A DNA stretch of 34,723 bases from BM714 sp964644525 (GTDB taxonomy: Bacteria > Bacillota > Clostridia > Peptostreptococcales > BM714). Both the position numbers and the translations under genes were made by a program. The notes under the pieces are model-generated. The model was not told the origin of the DNA, made no database searches, and was given only the letters and a program-made list of their open reading frames with translations. The stretch is taken from NCBI GenBank assembly GCA_964644525.1, contig CAZXWC010000011.1, positions 1 to 34,723 on the forward strand, read 5' to 3'. Position 1 is the first letter of the stretch. Every line of letters begins with the position of its first letter. Shown in pieces: positions 1-8,588 of the stretch.

Positions 1-1955
1 TGGGTCTTGAACGTGTTGCATGCATAATGCAAAATGTTGATTCGATTTTTGAAATAGACACAATAAAATATGTATTGGACGAAGTAGTCGAGCTTTCAGG
101 AAAGCCATACGGAAACAACCGAAAAGACGATATATCAATTAGGATAATAACTGACCATATAAGAGCGGTTACATTTATGACTGCAGATGGAATAATACCA
201 AGCAATGAAGGAAGAGGTTACGTCTTAAGGAGACTTTTGAGACGTGCGGCTAGGCATGGCAAATTGCTGGGGATTGAAAAACAATTCTTGACAGAGCTTG
301 TTGACAAGGTTATTCGAATTTCAAAAGGCGCTTATCCGGAACTGTTGGAAAAAAGGGAATACATTAAAAAAGTGCTTGAAATTGAAGAAAAACGTTTTCA
401 ACAGACAATTGATTCTGGTATCGAAATTTTAAACGGTCATATTGAAAAAATAAAAAAAGACGGTTTAAATCAGCTTTCAGGAAGAGATGCTTTTGTGCTT
501 TACGACACATATGGCTTCCCTCTTGATTTAACAAGAGAAATTTTAGAGGAAATGAACATATCAGTAGATGAAGAAGGATTTGAAAAAGAAATGTCCATCC
601 AAAAGGACAGAGCTAGACAGGCAAGAAGAAATCAGAACGAAGTGGGATGGGAATTTGGTATAGAGCTAGAAAAACTGAAAAGCGAAAAAACTGAATTTGT
701 AGGCTATGACTTGTTTGAGACTCAGGGAGAAGTGCTTGCAATAATTAAAGAAGGCTTGCCATTAGAAGAGGTTGTAAAAGATGATGAAGTGCAAATAATT
801 ATGGACACCACTCCTTTTTATGCAGAAAGTGGAGGACAGTTGGCGGACAAGGGGTGGATAAAGACGCCCAATGGCTTATTTGAAGTTTCGGATTGCAGGA
901 AAAAGAATGATTTATATATCCATTACGGAGCAGTAAAGGAAGGAAATGTTTGTACAGGGGAAAAGGCCATATTGCATATTGATGAGAAGAACAGGATGGA
1001 TACAGCAAGAAACCATACCGCAACGCACCTTTTGCATAGAGCTTTAAGGACTGTATTGGGAGAGCATGTGGAACAGGCAGGTTCGCTTGTGACTCCTGAC
1101 AGGCTAAGGTTTGACTTTACTCATTTTGACAATGTAAAGGAAAATCAATTGGATGAAGTAGAAGCTATTGTAAATGAAAAGGTGATGGATGCGCTTAAAA
1201 TCAATATTTATGAAATGGAGTTGGAAAAAGCCAAGGAATTGGGTGCTACAGCTCTCTTTGGTGAAAAATACGGAGATATAGTAAGGGTTGTAAAGGTTGA
1301 CGATTACAGCACAGAACTTTGCGGTGGAACACACATTGACAATACAAGCGAGGTAGGATTATTTAAAATTGTAGCAGAAGGAGGAATCGCCGCAGGAGTA
1401 AGGAGAATAGAAGCCTTTACAGGAAGAAAGGCGTATGCATATGTCAAGCAGGCCGAGAAAAAGATGCATAAGCTTATGGAGCTTGTAAAAGCGAACAATC
1501 AAAATGAAGTTGAAGGCAAACTTGTTCAGATTCTTGAGGATTTGAAAACTTCAAAGAAGATGAACGATGAATTCAAAAGGGAAATGGCGGATTCTTCTAT
1601 TGACAAACTCCTTGAAAGATTGAAAAAAATAAACGGTCTCGATGTGATAACCGGAAAAGTTGAGGATATCGATGCCGAAACACTAAGGCAGCTTGCAGAC
1701 AAAATACTTAACAAACTTGAAAAAGGAGTTGTATTGCTTGTCTCAGATGATGGAGATAAACTTAATTATGTAGCTATGGCTGACAAGGAAGCCGTTTTAA
1801 ATGGTATACACTGCGGGAAACTTGTAAAGGACGTGGCAAAGATTGCTTCTGGTGGAGGCGGCGGTCGACCGAATATGGCACAGGCAGGGGCCAAAGATAG
1901 AAGCAAGGCCTTGATTTCATTGCAAGAAGCATATAAGCATATCGAAAACATTTAG
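1..1955 (+). CDS. alaS: Alanyl-tRNA synthetase, 5'-truncated by the window edge
   Basis: Attaches alanine to tRNA-Ala and clears mischarged Ser/Gly-tRNA. The reading frame is open from base 3 (GLERVACIMQNVDSIFE), which matches the interior of AlaRS just after the aminoacylation core, so the ATG at 27 is internal and roughly the first quarter of the protein lies outside the window. The editing domain is visible: an HTATHLL metal-binding motif (His codons at 1014 and 1026) and a CGGTH motif (Cys 1320, His 1332). A coiled segment follows, then the C-terminal DHHA1 domain with the glycine-rich GGGGGRPNMAQAGAKD motif near 1850-1895. The stop is TAG at 1953. A terminator follows directly, so alaS ends its transcript here, and ireB has its own promoter downstream. 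The alaS-ireB-ruvX order is common in Firmicutes. Identification is very secure. Confidence 0.98.
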   Translation, partial: GLERVACIMQNVDSIFEIDTIKYVLDEVVELSGKPYGNNRKDDISIRIITDHIRAVTFMTADGIIPSNEGRGYVLRRLLRRAARHGKLLGIEKQFLTELVDKVIRISKGAYPELLEKREYIKKVLEIEEKRFQQTIDSGIEILNGHIEKIKKDGLNQLSGRDAFVLYDTYGFPLDLTREILEEMNISVDEEGFEKEMSIQKDRARQARRNQNEVGWEFGIELEKLKSEKTEFVGYDLFETQGEVLAIIKEGLPLEEVVKDDEVQIIMDTTPFYAESGGQLADKGWIKTPNGLFEVSDCRKKNDLYIHYGAVKEGNVCTGEKAILHIDEKNRMDTARNHTATHLLHRALRTVLGEHVEQAGSLVTPDRLRFDFTHFDNVKENQLDEVEAIVNEKVMDALKINIYEMELEKAKELGATALFGEKYGDIVRVVKVDDYSTELCGGTHIDNTSEVGLFKIVAEGGIAAGVRRIEAFTGRKAYAYVKQAEKKMHKLMELVKANNQNEVEGKLVQILEDLKTSKKMNDEFKREMADSSIDKLLERLKKINGLDVITGKVEDIDAETLRQLADKILNKLEKGVVLLVSDDGDKLNYVAMADKEAVLNGIHCGKLVKDVAKIASGGGGGRPNMAQAGAKDRSKALISLQEAYKHIENI

Positions 1956-1992
1956 ATTTCACAAACAGAATTGTTTTGTATAATCGAGTTTT

Positions 1993-2026
1993 AAGGGCAG
2001 GGGCTTTTGTATCCTGTCCTTTTTTT
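1993..2026 (+). terminator. Intrinsic terminator after alaS
   Basis: The arm AAGGGCAGG (1993-2001) pairs with CCTGTCCTT (2013-2021) with one G-U pair. The hairpin is followed by an uninterrupted run of T to 2026. It lies 38 bases after the alaS stop. Confidence 0.85.
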
Positions 2027-2036
2027 GAAGGCTTGA

Positions 2037-2066
2037 TTGAAATAAGGGCGATTATAAGAGTATAAT
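2037..2066 (+). promoter_or_regulatory. Predicted sigma-A promoter for ireB
   Basis: TTGAAA (2037-2042), 18-base spacer, and a perfect TATAAT (2061-2066). Transcription would start near 2073, right at the AAGGAGGG ribosome binding site (2073-2080), giving an unusually short leader of about 16 bases before the chosen ATG at 2089. Confidence 0.6.
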
Positions 2067-2088
2067 GGTGAAAAGGAGGGAATTGAAT

Positions 2089-2337
2089 ATGAATGATCAA
2101 TATACAATGAAATATGATGTTGGAAGCGACAAAGAAGCTGAAACACGGGAAATTATAGATGTTGCTTTCGAAGCATTGAAAGAGAAAGGCTACAACCCGG
2201 TAAACCAAATTGTCGGATATTTGCTTTCGGGGGATCCAACATACATCACAAGCCACAAGGATGCGAGAAAAATGATAAAAAGACTTGAGCGCGATGAAAT
2301 ACTGGAGGAATTGCTTAAGTCTTATTTGGAGAAATAG
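2089..2337 (+). CDS. ireB: IreB family regulatory phosphoprotein (UPF0297)
   Basis: Small 82-residue protein. In Enterococcus faecalis, IreB is a substrate of the PASTA Ser/Thr kinase IreK and affects cephalosporin tolerance; a similar role here is inference. The family core is clear: GYNPVNQIVGYLLSGDPTYI followed by an Arg/Lys-rich helix and ERDEILEELLKSYLEK. I chose ATG 2089 because AAGGAGGG (2073-2080) lies 8 bases upstream; the in-frame ATG at 2065 would put that site inside the gene. Thr6 near the N-terminus lies in the region phosphorylated in the enterococcal protein. The gene follows its own promoter and ends one base before the next start, so it is probably translationally linked to the reductase behind it. 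Confidence 0.95.
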   Translation: MNDQYTMKYDVGSDKEAETREIIDVAFEALKEKGYNPVNQIVGYLLSGDPTYITSHKDARKMIKRLERDEILEELLKSYLEK

Positions 2338-2338
2338 A

Positions 2339-3289
2339 ATGGAATACAGAAAACTTGGAAAAACAGAATTAAATGTGTCAAGGTTATGTTTTGGAAGTCT
2401 TACAATGAGTCCATTGCAAAGGAATCTTACATCAAAGGAAGGTGGACTATTGCTTGAAAGGGCTTATGAAAAAGGCATAAATTTTGTTGATACCGCGGAC
2501 TTATACGATAACTACGAGCACATAAAATACGGTCTGAAAAATATCGGTAAAAACAATTTGATAATTTCAAGCAAATCCTATGCATATGACAAAAAAACGG
2601 CTGAGGAGACTTTGACGCGAGCTTTGAAATCCATAGACAGGGACTATATTGATATTTTCATGTTGCATGAACAGGAAAGCATCCATACTATAAGAGGTCA
2701 TTGGGAAGCAGTTGAATTTTTTTTGAAAATGCGCAAAAAAGGACATATAAGGGCTTTGGGCCTTTCAACGCACCATGTGGCAGGAGTGCGTGGAGCCAAT
2801 GAAAATGAAGTTTTTGAGGTGTTGCACCCTATTTGCAATTTCAGAGGGCTTGGCATACAGGATGGAAAGATAGAAGATATGATAGAGGCTCTGGACTTGT
2901 CTAAAAAGGCGGGAAAAGGAATATACGGAATGAAACCGCTGGGAGGCGGGAATCTTATAAGTCACTTGGAAGAAGCTTTTGAATTTGCTCTAAAACAGGA
3001 AGTTATGGATTCATTTGCGGTGGGTATGCAAAGTATTGAGGAAATAGAAGACAACGTAAACCGCTTTGAGGGAAAAGCTTCATCGGGAAATGTCTTAGAA
3101 AAAATAAAAAGGCAGGACAGGCATTTGCACATTGCTGATTGGTGCAGGCGTTGCGGAAAATGCGTTGATTCGTGCAAACAAAATGCGCTTACATTGGGTC
3201 CTGACGGTGTGAAAGTTGATGAGAATCTGTGTGTTTTATGCGGCTATTGCAGTGCGTATTGCCCTGACTTCTGCATCAAGATAATTTGA
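2339..3289 (+). CDS. Aldo/keto reductase with C-terminal two-cluster ferredoxin domain
   Basis: Protein of 316 residues. Residues 1-260 form an aldo/keto reductase barrel beginning EYRKLGKTELNVSRLCFG and keeping the catalytic tetrad: Asp51 and Tyr56 (FVDTADLYDN), Lys79 (IISSKSY) and His110 (IFMLHEQ). Residues 269-312 are a bacterial-type ferredoxin module with Cys269, 272, 275, 279 and Cys298, 301, 304, 308, enough ligands for two [4Fe-4S] clusters. Such AKR-ferredoxin fusions are widespread in anaerobes, but the substrate is generally unknown and cannot be read here. The fusion suggests electron exchange between iron-sulfur carriers and the barrel (inference). ATG 2339 is chosen over upstream in-frame codons because GGAGAA (2328-2333) is well placed and the start lies next to the ireB stop. 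The gene sits between ireB and ruvX, which are neighbours in many relatives, so it looks like an insertion into a conserved operon. Confidence 0.9.
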   Translation: MEYRKLGKTELNVSRLCFGSLTMSPLQRNLTSKEGGLLLERAYEKGINFVDTADLYDNYEHIKYGLKNIGKNNLIISSKSYAYDKKTAEETLTRALKSIDRDYIDIFMLHEQESIHTIRGHWEAVEFFLKMRKKGHIRALGLSTHHVAGVRGANENEVFEVLHPICNFRGLGIQDGKIEDMIEALDLSKKAGKGIYGMKPLGGGNLISHLEEAFEFALKQEVMDSFAVGMQSIEEIEDNVNRFEGKASSGNVLEKIKRQDRHLHIADWCRRCGKCVDSCKQNALTLGPDGVKVDENLCVLCGYCSAYCPDFCIKII

Positions 3290-3303
3290 AAGGGGAAGTG
3301 TTC

Positions 3304-3723
3304 TTGCGTATTATGGGATTGGATGTTGGAGACAAGACAATAGGGGTCTCTGTAAGTGATGAACTTTTTTTGACTGCACAGGCGGTTAAGACAATCAAAA
3401 GAAAAAGCAAGAAGAAAGATTTGTATGTCTTAAAGGGAATAATTCAAGAAAAGAATGTTGGGAAAATTGTAGTTGGGTTGCCTTTTAACATGAATGGAAC
3501 TTTAGGGCCCCAAAGCCAAAAGGTTAAGGAATTTGTAGGATGGCTTGAGGAAAATATAGATTTAGAGTGTATTTATGAAGATGAAAGATTGACAACTGCA
3601 ATCGCACGGCGTTATCTTATAGAGGCGGATATGTCGAGAAAGAAAAGAAAGGAAGTAATTGATACGGTTGCCGCTGTTCATATACTGCAATCATATCTCG
3701 ACAAAATAAAACGAGGTGACTAA
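3304..3723 (+). CDS. ruvX: Putative pre-16S rRNA nuclease / YqgF family protein RuvX
   Basis: A 139-residue RNase H-fold protein of the YqgF family, whose E. coli member completes the 5' end of 16S rRNA; earlier work proposed Holliday junction resolution. Visible motifs are MRIMGLDVGDKTIGVSVSD with Asp7, the VVGLPFNMNG strand-loop, YEDERLTT, and a C-terminal helix with Asp120 (VIDTVAAVHILQSYLD). I use the TTG at 3304 because AAAGGGGAAG (3289-3298) precedes it at normal distance and it gives the family's MRI-GLD start; TTG 3286 overlaps the previous stop and has no ribosome site. The stop is followed immediately by the DUF1292 start. Confidence 0.93.
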   Translation: MRIMGLDVGDKTIGVSVSDELFLTAQAVKTIKRKSKKKDLYVLKGIIQEKNVGKIVVGLPFNMNGTLGPQSQKVKEFVGWLEENIDLECIYEDERLTTAIARRYLIEADMSRKKRKEVIDTVAAVHILQSYLDKIKRGD

Positions 3724-3960
3724 ATGGAAAATAAAATAATCGAACTTATAGATGAGGAAAACAACAAAAAGAAATTTGAATTGATTGATATGATCGAACA
3801 TAATGAAAAAAAGTACGCTATTTTGGCGCCGCTTGAAGTTAGCAGCGAAGAAGCCATTGTATGTGAAATAGTTGATAAAGGCAGTGAAATGATAATAAAA
3901 CCGGTTAACGACCGAAATTTGTTGGATGAAATCGAGCAGCTATATGATCAAATGCATTAA
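3724..3960 (+). CDS. DUF1292 family protein (YrzB-like)
   Basis: An acidic 78-residue protein of the DUF1292 family, function unknown. It shows the usual pattern: an N-terminal MENKIIELIDEENNKKKFEL strand region, then EHNEKKYAILAP, then a short IVCEIVDKGSEMIIKPV hairpin and an acidic helix at the end. The family is regularly found directly after ruvX in Firmicutes, as here. Its ATG abuts the ruvX stop with GAGGTGA just upstream inside ruvX, so the two are translationally coupled. It is the last gene before a terminator. Confidence 0.88.
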   Translation: MENKIIELIDEENNKKKFELIDMIEHNEKKYAILAPLEVSSEEAIVCEIVDKGSEMIIKPVNDRNLLDEIEQLYDQMH

Positions 3961-3982
3961 AAACACCCATTGGGTGTTTTTT
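3961..3982 (+). terminator. Intrinsic terminator closing the ireB-DUF1292 operon
   Basis: AAACACCC (3961-3968), three-base loop ATT, GGGTGTTT (3972-3979), then a T run to 3982. It begins directly after the stop codon. Confidence 0.88.
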
Positions 3983-3995
3983 AGCATGTTATTTA

Positions 3996-4004
3996 TGATA
4001 AAAT
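3996..4004 (+). promoter_or_regulatory. Possible extended -10 promoter for smc
   Basis: TGATAAAAT is a TG-extended -10 (TG at 3996, TAAAAT at 3999-4004) placed after the terminator and 36 bases before the smc start. No good -35 is present at the right distance; only T-rich sequence from the terminator tail lies there. Confidence 0.4.
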
Positions 4005-4039
4005 ATCTTTGTTATCTAAAATAGTTACGAGGTGGTAGG

Positions 4040-7000
4040 GTGTATCTCAAAAGCATAGAAATGTATGGGTTCAAATCATTTGCAGAAAGAGCAGAGATAA
4101 AGTTCAAGGAAGGAATAGCTGGAATAGTAGGCCCAAACGGAAGTGGGAAAAGCAATATAACTGACGCCGTGAGATGGGTTTTAGGCGAACAAAGCGCCAA
4201 GGTTCTCAGAGGAAATAAAATGGAGGACCTTATTTTCAGTGGAACCGATAGAAGAAAGCAATTAGGAATGGCAGAAGTTTCTCTAACATTTGATAACGGA
4301 GAAGGCAATTTGCCGATTGAATATGGAGAGGTAATTGTAAAAAGAAGGGTATACAGGTCTGGAGAAAGTGAATATCTTATCAACAATAATCCATGTAAAT
4401 TAAGAGAAATCAAAGACTTGTTCATGGATACCGGGATTGGAATAGATGGCTATTCGATAATAGGGCAGGGAAAGATTGATTCGATCTTAAACAGCAAGTC
4501 CGAGGACCGGAGAAAATTGTTTGAAGAAGCGGCAGGCATTGTAAAATATAAAACAAGAAAAGAAAATACTGGGAAAAAACTTGATAACACAAATAAGAAT
4601 ATATTGAGAGTAGAGGATATACTCGATGAGTTGGAAACAAGAATAGGTCCTTTGAAAGACGAAGCGGAGAAAGCAAAAAAGTATGAAGAGTATTACGGAG
4701 AACTAAAGGGACTTGAAATTTCTTTGTTCATGGAGGAAATTGATAGAATAAATGAAAAGACAAAGGCTAACAGAGATAAATTGGAAGCGGTGCAAGATAA
4801 TATTGCAAGTTTGAAATTAAAGAAAAGTGAACTTGTAAACGAATTGGGCGAAACAGAATCTTTATTGGAAAGTTTAAGAGCCGAATTGAAGGAAGATGAA
4901 AAGAAACTTTTTAATGCAAATGAAAAAAGAAATCAATTGAATTATGAGATTGATTTGATTGCTGAAAAAAAACGTTCAGCTACAAAAGAACAAATCAAAT
5001 TAGAAAATCAAATGACTGAATATGGCGAAGAGAGAAAAAGATTGGAATCAGAGCTGGATGCAAAAAAAAATCTTATGCGCGATTCTGTGGAAAATAAAAT
5101 TCGCCTGGAAAAAGATATTTTTGAAGAGGAAGTAAAAATAAAAGAAGTTGCAAAAAAATTGATTGTTGAAAAAGAACAACTTCAAAAAAACAAATCAAAA
5201 ATATTTGATAATTTCAATAAATCATCAGAATTGAAAAGTGAATTGGCAAGACTTGATTCATATGAAAAAAGCGGTAAAAAGCGTATGATCAGGCTGGATG
5301 AGGAAACAATTGAAATAGAAAAAAGTGTTTCAAGTTCAATAGCAAAGAAAGAAAGGCTTGAAGCGGAATTATCAGGATTGGAAAAGAGGAGAATAAAAGG
5401 GGCAGATAAACAGACACTACTTGAAGAGGTTGTAGAGAATAATAAAAATCTGGAAAACACAAAAAAAATCACAATAAGCGATATTGAAGGCAAGCTTAAA
5501 ACGCTTAAGGAAAAACGGAATTTTTACAAAAAAATGATCGCTAATTATGAAGGATTTAATAGCAGTGTAAAAAACTCGCTAAAAGCATTGCGTGGAAGTG
5601 GATTGGAAAAGCATTTGGAAGGCACAGTATCCGACATAATAAAAGTTGACAAAATATATGAAGTTGCATTAGAGACAGCGTTGGGCTATTCAAGTCAGCA
5701 TATCATATGCGATACAGTTGATTCTGCAAGAAAAATAATCACCTTCGCAAAACAAGAAAAGACAGGAAGAATAACTCTTTTGCCAATGAGTGATGTAAGA
5801 GCTAGAAGAAACTCAGGCAAAAGCATTATGCAGGATGATGGCATTGTAGGTAGAGCTGAGGAACTTATAGATTATGACAATAAATTTGAAAACATCGTTA
5901 GCTTTTTATTGGGAAACATTCTTATAGTAAGAGATTCTTCAACAGCGGCAAGGCTCTTAAAAAAAGGTTATAAGGGAAGCAGACTTATTACTTTAGATGG
6001 AGAGGTATTCAATCCTGGAGGAACAATTACAGGTGGAAGTGTAAAGGTACGGAGTGCAGGACTTCTTTCAAGAAAAAGAATATTTGAAGAGACTTCAAAG
6101 GAAATTATTAAATATGAAAAGGTGTTAAAAGAAGAAACAAACAAATTTGACAAATTAATGAAAGAGAAGATTTTAAGTGAAAGAAAATTCAGTGAAAATG
6201 AAAATGAAATTAATAAAATAGAAAGAGAAATTGAAAAAACCAATGAAAGTTTGCGAGCGCTGATAATCTATATGCAAACATTGAAAGATAAACAGGCGAT
6301 TTTAAACAATGAATTAAAAGATATTCAAGCAGAAGCGAATCATCTGCAGGATAGAAGGCTTTCGATTGCTGAAAAATTAAAAGAGATAGAAGAACAGAGC
6401 ATGAATCAGGAAAGATCAACAGAGGAGTCGGAAAAATCTGAAAAAGAATTAGTAAATACAATGGATGAATTAAAAGATTCATTGAATGAAAAAAGAGTAG
6501 AGCACGCGATTTTATTGGAAAAAAATAAAAGCGCAGAGTCTGAAATTTTGCGAGTAAGTTTGGCAATTGAAAATATGGAAGCTGACGTACAGGGCCATGG
6601 AAGCCAAGTAAAAGAACTATTAAACAAGGTTGTACATTACGAAGGAGAAATGTCTGCAAAAGAGAAAATATTAAATGAGCTGGCTTTGACAATAAAGGAA
6701 CTTGAAATTAAAAATGAAAAAAATGGAATGGCTATCGAGGAAAATTCCGCTTTGGCAAGGGGAGCGCAGGAACAATTAGAAAGAATTGATGAAAATGTTT
6801 TTAATGAAAAAGAAAAGTATCATAAGCTGGAAATGGCAGATACGAGAAATCAAATGAATTACGACCATTTTATAAAGCAACTATGGGAAGTTTATCAACT
6901 TTCCTATATTGAGGCAGTGGAAAGAAGAATTGGAATTACAAATAGAAGTCAAATGGTTAAACGCATAAATATATTAAAATCAGAAATAGAATTGCTCGGG

Positions 7001-7600
7001 GAAATAAACAAGTCATCTATAAATGAATATGATGAGGTTTTGCGCAGATATGAATTTTTAAGCAAACAAAAATGCGATTTGATGGAAGCGAAAGAAACTC
7101 TTGAGGATTTGATTGTAAAACTTGAAGAGAAGATGATTAAAATTTTTAAAGAAGAGATAAAGGAAATAAACAGTAATTTCGACAAGACTTTCAATCAGCT
7201 TTTCAATGGTGGTAGAGCAGAAATAATATTTGAAGATACTGACGATATATTGAATTCACACATAGATATTTATGCGGAGCCTCCAGGTAAAAAGCTTCAA
7301 AACTTGAATTTGCTATCAGGTGGAGAAAAGTCTTTAACCGCAATAGCAATGCTTTTTGCGATACTTATGAAAAAACCATCTCCATTTTGTGTGCTTGATG
7401 AAATAGAGGCGGCTTTGGACGATGTTAACGTCTACAAATTTGCTTCCTTCCTTAAGAAGTTCACCGGCAACTCTCAGTTTATTTTAATTACACACCGGAA
7501 AGGGACAATGGAAATAGCCGATGTTCTCTATGGGGTAACAATGGAAGAAAAGGGGATATCTAAAATAGTGTCATTGGAAATTCAAAACAAGGCAAGTTAG
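4040..7600 (+). CDS. smc: Chromosome segregation ATPase SMC
   Basis: The 1186-residue SMC subunit of the bacterial condensin (with ScpA and ScpB, not in this window), which compacts and segregates the chromosome. Normal full length. Order: N-terminal head with Walker A GPNGSGKSN (residues 31-39); long Lys/Glu-rich coiled coil to about 500; hinge at about 515-670 including the GGTITGGS segment; returning coiled coil to about 1010; C-terminal head with the ABC signature LLSGGEKSL (Ser at 1093) and Walker B CVLDEIEAALDD (Asp1120, Glu1121). Translation starts at GTG 4040, preceded by GAGGTGG (4029-4035); the product begins MYLKSIEMYGFKSFAE as is typical. ftsY follows 10 bases after the stop, a conserved pairing. 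The rnc gene that usually precedes smc is absent; a terminator and the DUF1292 gene lie there instead. Confidence 0.98.
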   Translation: MYLKSIEMYGFKSFAERAEIKFKEGIAGIVGPNGSGKSNITDAVRWVLGEQSAKVLRGNKMEDLIFSGTDRRKQLGMAEVSLTFDNGEGNLPIEYGEVIVKRRVYRSGESEYLINNNPCKLREIKDLFMDTGIGIDGYSIIGQGKIDSILNSKSEDRRKLFEEAAGIVKYKTRKENTGKKLDNTNKNILRVEDILDELETRIGPLKDEAEKAKKYEEYYGELKGLEISLFMEEIDRINEKTKANRDKLEAVQDNIASLKLKKSELVNELGETESLLESLRAELKEDEKKLFNANEKRNQLNYEIDLIAEKKRSATKEQIKLENQMTEYGEERKRLESELDAKKNLMRDSVENKIRLEKDIFEEEVKIKEVAKKLIVEKEQLQKNKSKIFDNFNKSSELKSELARLDSYEKSGKKRMIRLDEETIEIEKSVSSSIAKKERLEAELSGLEKRRIKGADKQTLLEEVVENNKNLENTKKITISDIEGKLKTLKEKRNFYKKMIANYEGFNSSVKNSLKALRGSGLEKHLEGTVSDIIKVDKIYEVALETALGYSSQHIICDTVDSARKIITFAKQEKTGRITLLPMSDVRARRNSGKSIMQDDGIVGRAEELIDYDNKFENIVSFLLGNILIVRDSSTAARLLKKGYKGSRLITLDGEVFNPGGTITGGSVKVRSAGLLSRKRIFEETSKEIIKYEKVLKEETNKFDKLMKEKILSERKFSENENEINKIEREIEKTNESLRALIIYMQTLKDKQAILNNELKDIQAEANHLQDRRLSIAEKLKEIEEQSMNQERSTEESEKSEKELVNTMDELKDSLNEKRVEHAILLEKNKSAESEILRVSLAIENMEADVQGHGSQVKELLNKVVHYEGEMSAKEKILNELALTIKELEIKNEKNGMAIEENSALARGAQEQLERIDENVFNEKEKYHKLEMADTRNQMNYDHFIKQLWEVYQLSYIEAVERRIGITNRSQMVKRINILKSEIELLGEINKSSINEYDEVLRRYEFLSKQKCDLMEAKETLEDLIVKLEEKMIKIFKEEIKEINSNFDKTFNQLFNGGRAEIIFEDTDDILNSHIDIYAEPPGKKLQNLNLLSGGEKSLTAIAMLFAILMKKPSPFCVLDEIEAALDDVNVYKFASFLKKFTGNSQFILITHRKGTMEIADVLYGVTMEEKGISKIVSLEIQNKAS

Positions 7601-7610
7601 GAGTGGAAGT

Positions 7611-8525
7611 TTGAAAAACATAATCGAACGACTAAAAGAAGGGTTGGAAAAGACTCGGGATAATTTCACGGGAAAGATTGATGAATTGTTTAATTCATCA
7701 AAGACAATTGATGATGAATTTTACGAGGAACTCGAGGATTTGCTTATTTTATCCGATGTTGGATATAAAACAACTGTTGAAATAATGGATTCTCTTGAGG
7801 TTGCTATAAGAAATGAGAAAATAAAAGATATAGAAAATGTAAAAGGCACACTAAAAGCTTTAATGGCTGAAAAGCTTTATTCAGCAGAGAAAAAAGGGAA
7901 TAATGAAAAACAAAAAGGCCTGCGTATAATATTGATAATTGGCGTAAACGGAGTAGGCAAAACAACTACTATTGGCAAACTTGCAAGCAAATTTACAAAA
8001 AATGGGGACAAAGTCATAATTGCAGCAGCAGATACATTCAGAGCGGCGGCAGTAGACCAGCTTAAGGTTTGGGCTGAAAATGCAAGAAGCGATTTGATTT
8101 CCCAAAAAGAAGGTGCGGATCCAGCATCGGTGGTATATGATGCCGTGCAATCGGCAAAAGCGCGTAAAATGGATGTATTGATTTGTGATACGGCAGGACG
8201 CTTGCACAATAAAAAGAACCTTATGAATGAGCTTGGTAAAATCACAAAGATTATCAATAGAGAAGCACCGGAAGCAATTCTTGAAACTTATCTTGTGCTT
8301 GATGCAACTACAGGTCAGAATGCTCTGAATCAAGCAAAAGCATTTAATGAAATTGCAGATATCAGTGGAATAATAATGACAAAGCTTGACGGAACTGCAA
8401 AAGGTGGAATTGTTTTTGCACTTGTTTCTGAGTTGGGAATTCCGGTTGAATATATCGGTGTCGGAGAAGATATTTTAGACCTCCAAAAATTTGATCCCGA
8501 AAGTTTTGTTGACGCTATATTTTAA
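7611..8525 (+). CDS. ftsY: Signal recognition particle receptor FtsY
   Basis: SRP receptor GTPase that docks Ffh-ribosome complexes at the membrane. The protein is 304 residues: a short N-terminal charged helix without the long acidic A domain of E. coli, then the helical N domain and G domain. GTPase motifs are G1 GVNGVGKTT (111-119), DTFRAAAVDQL, DTAGR (193 onward) and TKLDGTAKGG (Asp260). The start is TTG 7611, supported by AGGAG (7599-7603) overlapping the smc stop; no ATG offers a complete N domain. It is cotranscribed with smc. It is followed by a new promoter rather than a terminator, so ylxM-ffh may receive both read-through and dedicated transcription. Confidence 0.97.
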   Translation: MKNIIERLKEGLEKTRDNFTGKIDELFNSSKTIDDEFYEELEDLLILSDVGYKTTVEIMDSLEVAIRNEKIKDIENVKGTLKALMAEKLYSAEKKGNNEKQKGLRIILIIGVNGVGKTTTIGKLASKFTKNGDKVIIAAADTFRAAAVDQLKVWAENARSDLISQKEGADPASVVYDAVQSAKARKMDVLICDTAGRLHNKKNLMNELGKITKIINREAPEAILETYLVLDATTGQNALNQAKAFNEIADISGIIMTKLDGTAKGGIVFALVSELGIPVEYIGVGEDILDLQKFDPESFVDAIF

Positions 8526-8532
8526 AAAATGC

Positions 8533-8561
8533 TTGACTAGTTTACATCAATGATGTAACAT
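8533..8561 (+). promoter_or_regulatory. Predicted sigma-A promoter for ylxM-ffh
   Basis: TTGACT (8533-8538), 17-base spacer and TAACAT (8556-8561). A near-perfect palindrome fills the spacer and enters the -10. The start would fall near 8568, about 35 bases before the ylxM ATG. Confidence 0.55.
8542..8558. promoter_or_regulatory. Operator-like palindrome on the ylxM promoter
   Basis: TTACATCA (8542-8549) and TGATGTAA (8551-8558) are exact inverted repeats around a single A. The element covers the spacer and first bases of the -10, where a bound repressor would block polymerase. No T-run follows, so it is not a terminator. The binding protein, if any, is unknown to me. Confidence 0.5.
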
Positions 8562-8566
8562 TCTCA

Positions 8567-8588
8567 TGTAAAGCAAATTCACTTTACA
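8567..8588. repeat. Second inverted repeat in the ylxM leader
   Basis: TGTAAAG (8567-8573) and CTTTACA (8582-8588) are exact inverted repeats separated by eight bases. They share the TTTACA/TGTAA core of the palindrome just upstream. It could be a second protein site or a small hairpin at the extreme 5' end of the mRNA. Confidence 0.45.

Noticed and set aside
1774..2256. Minus-strand open frame of 160 codons spanning the alaS end and ireB
   Set aside because: It runs antisense across two well-supported genes and a terminator, has no ribosome binding site, and its translation has no recognisable features.
6210..6692. Minus-strand open frame of 160 codons inside smc
   Set aside because: Antisense to the Lys/Glu-rich coiled coil; the Leu/Phe/Ser-rich translation is the expected shadow of GAA/AAA codons.
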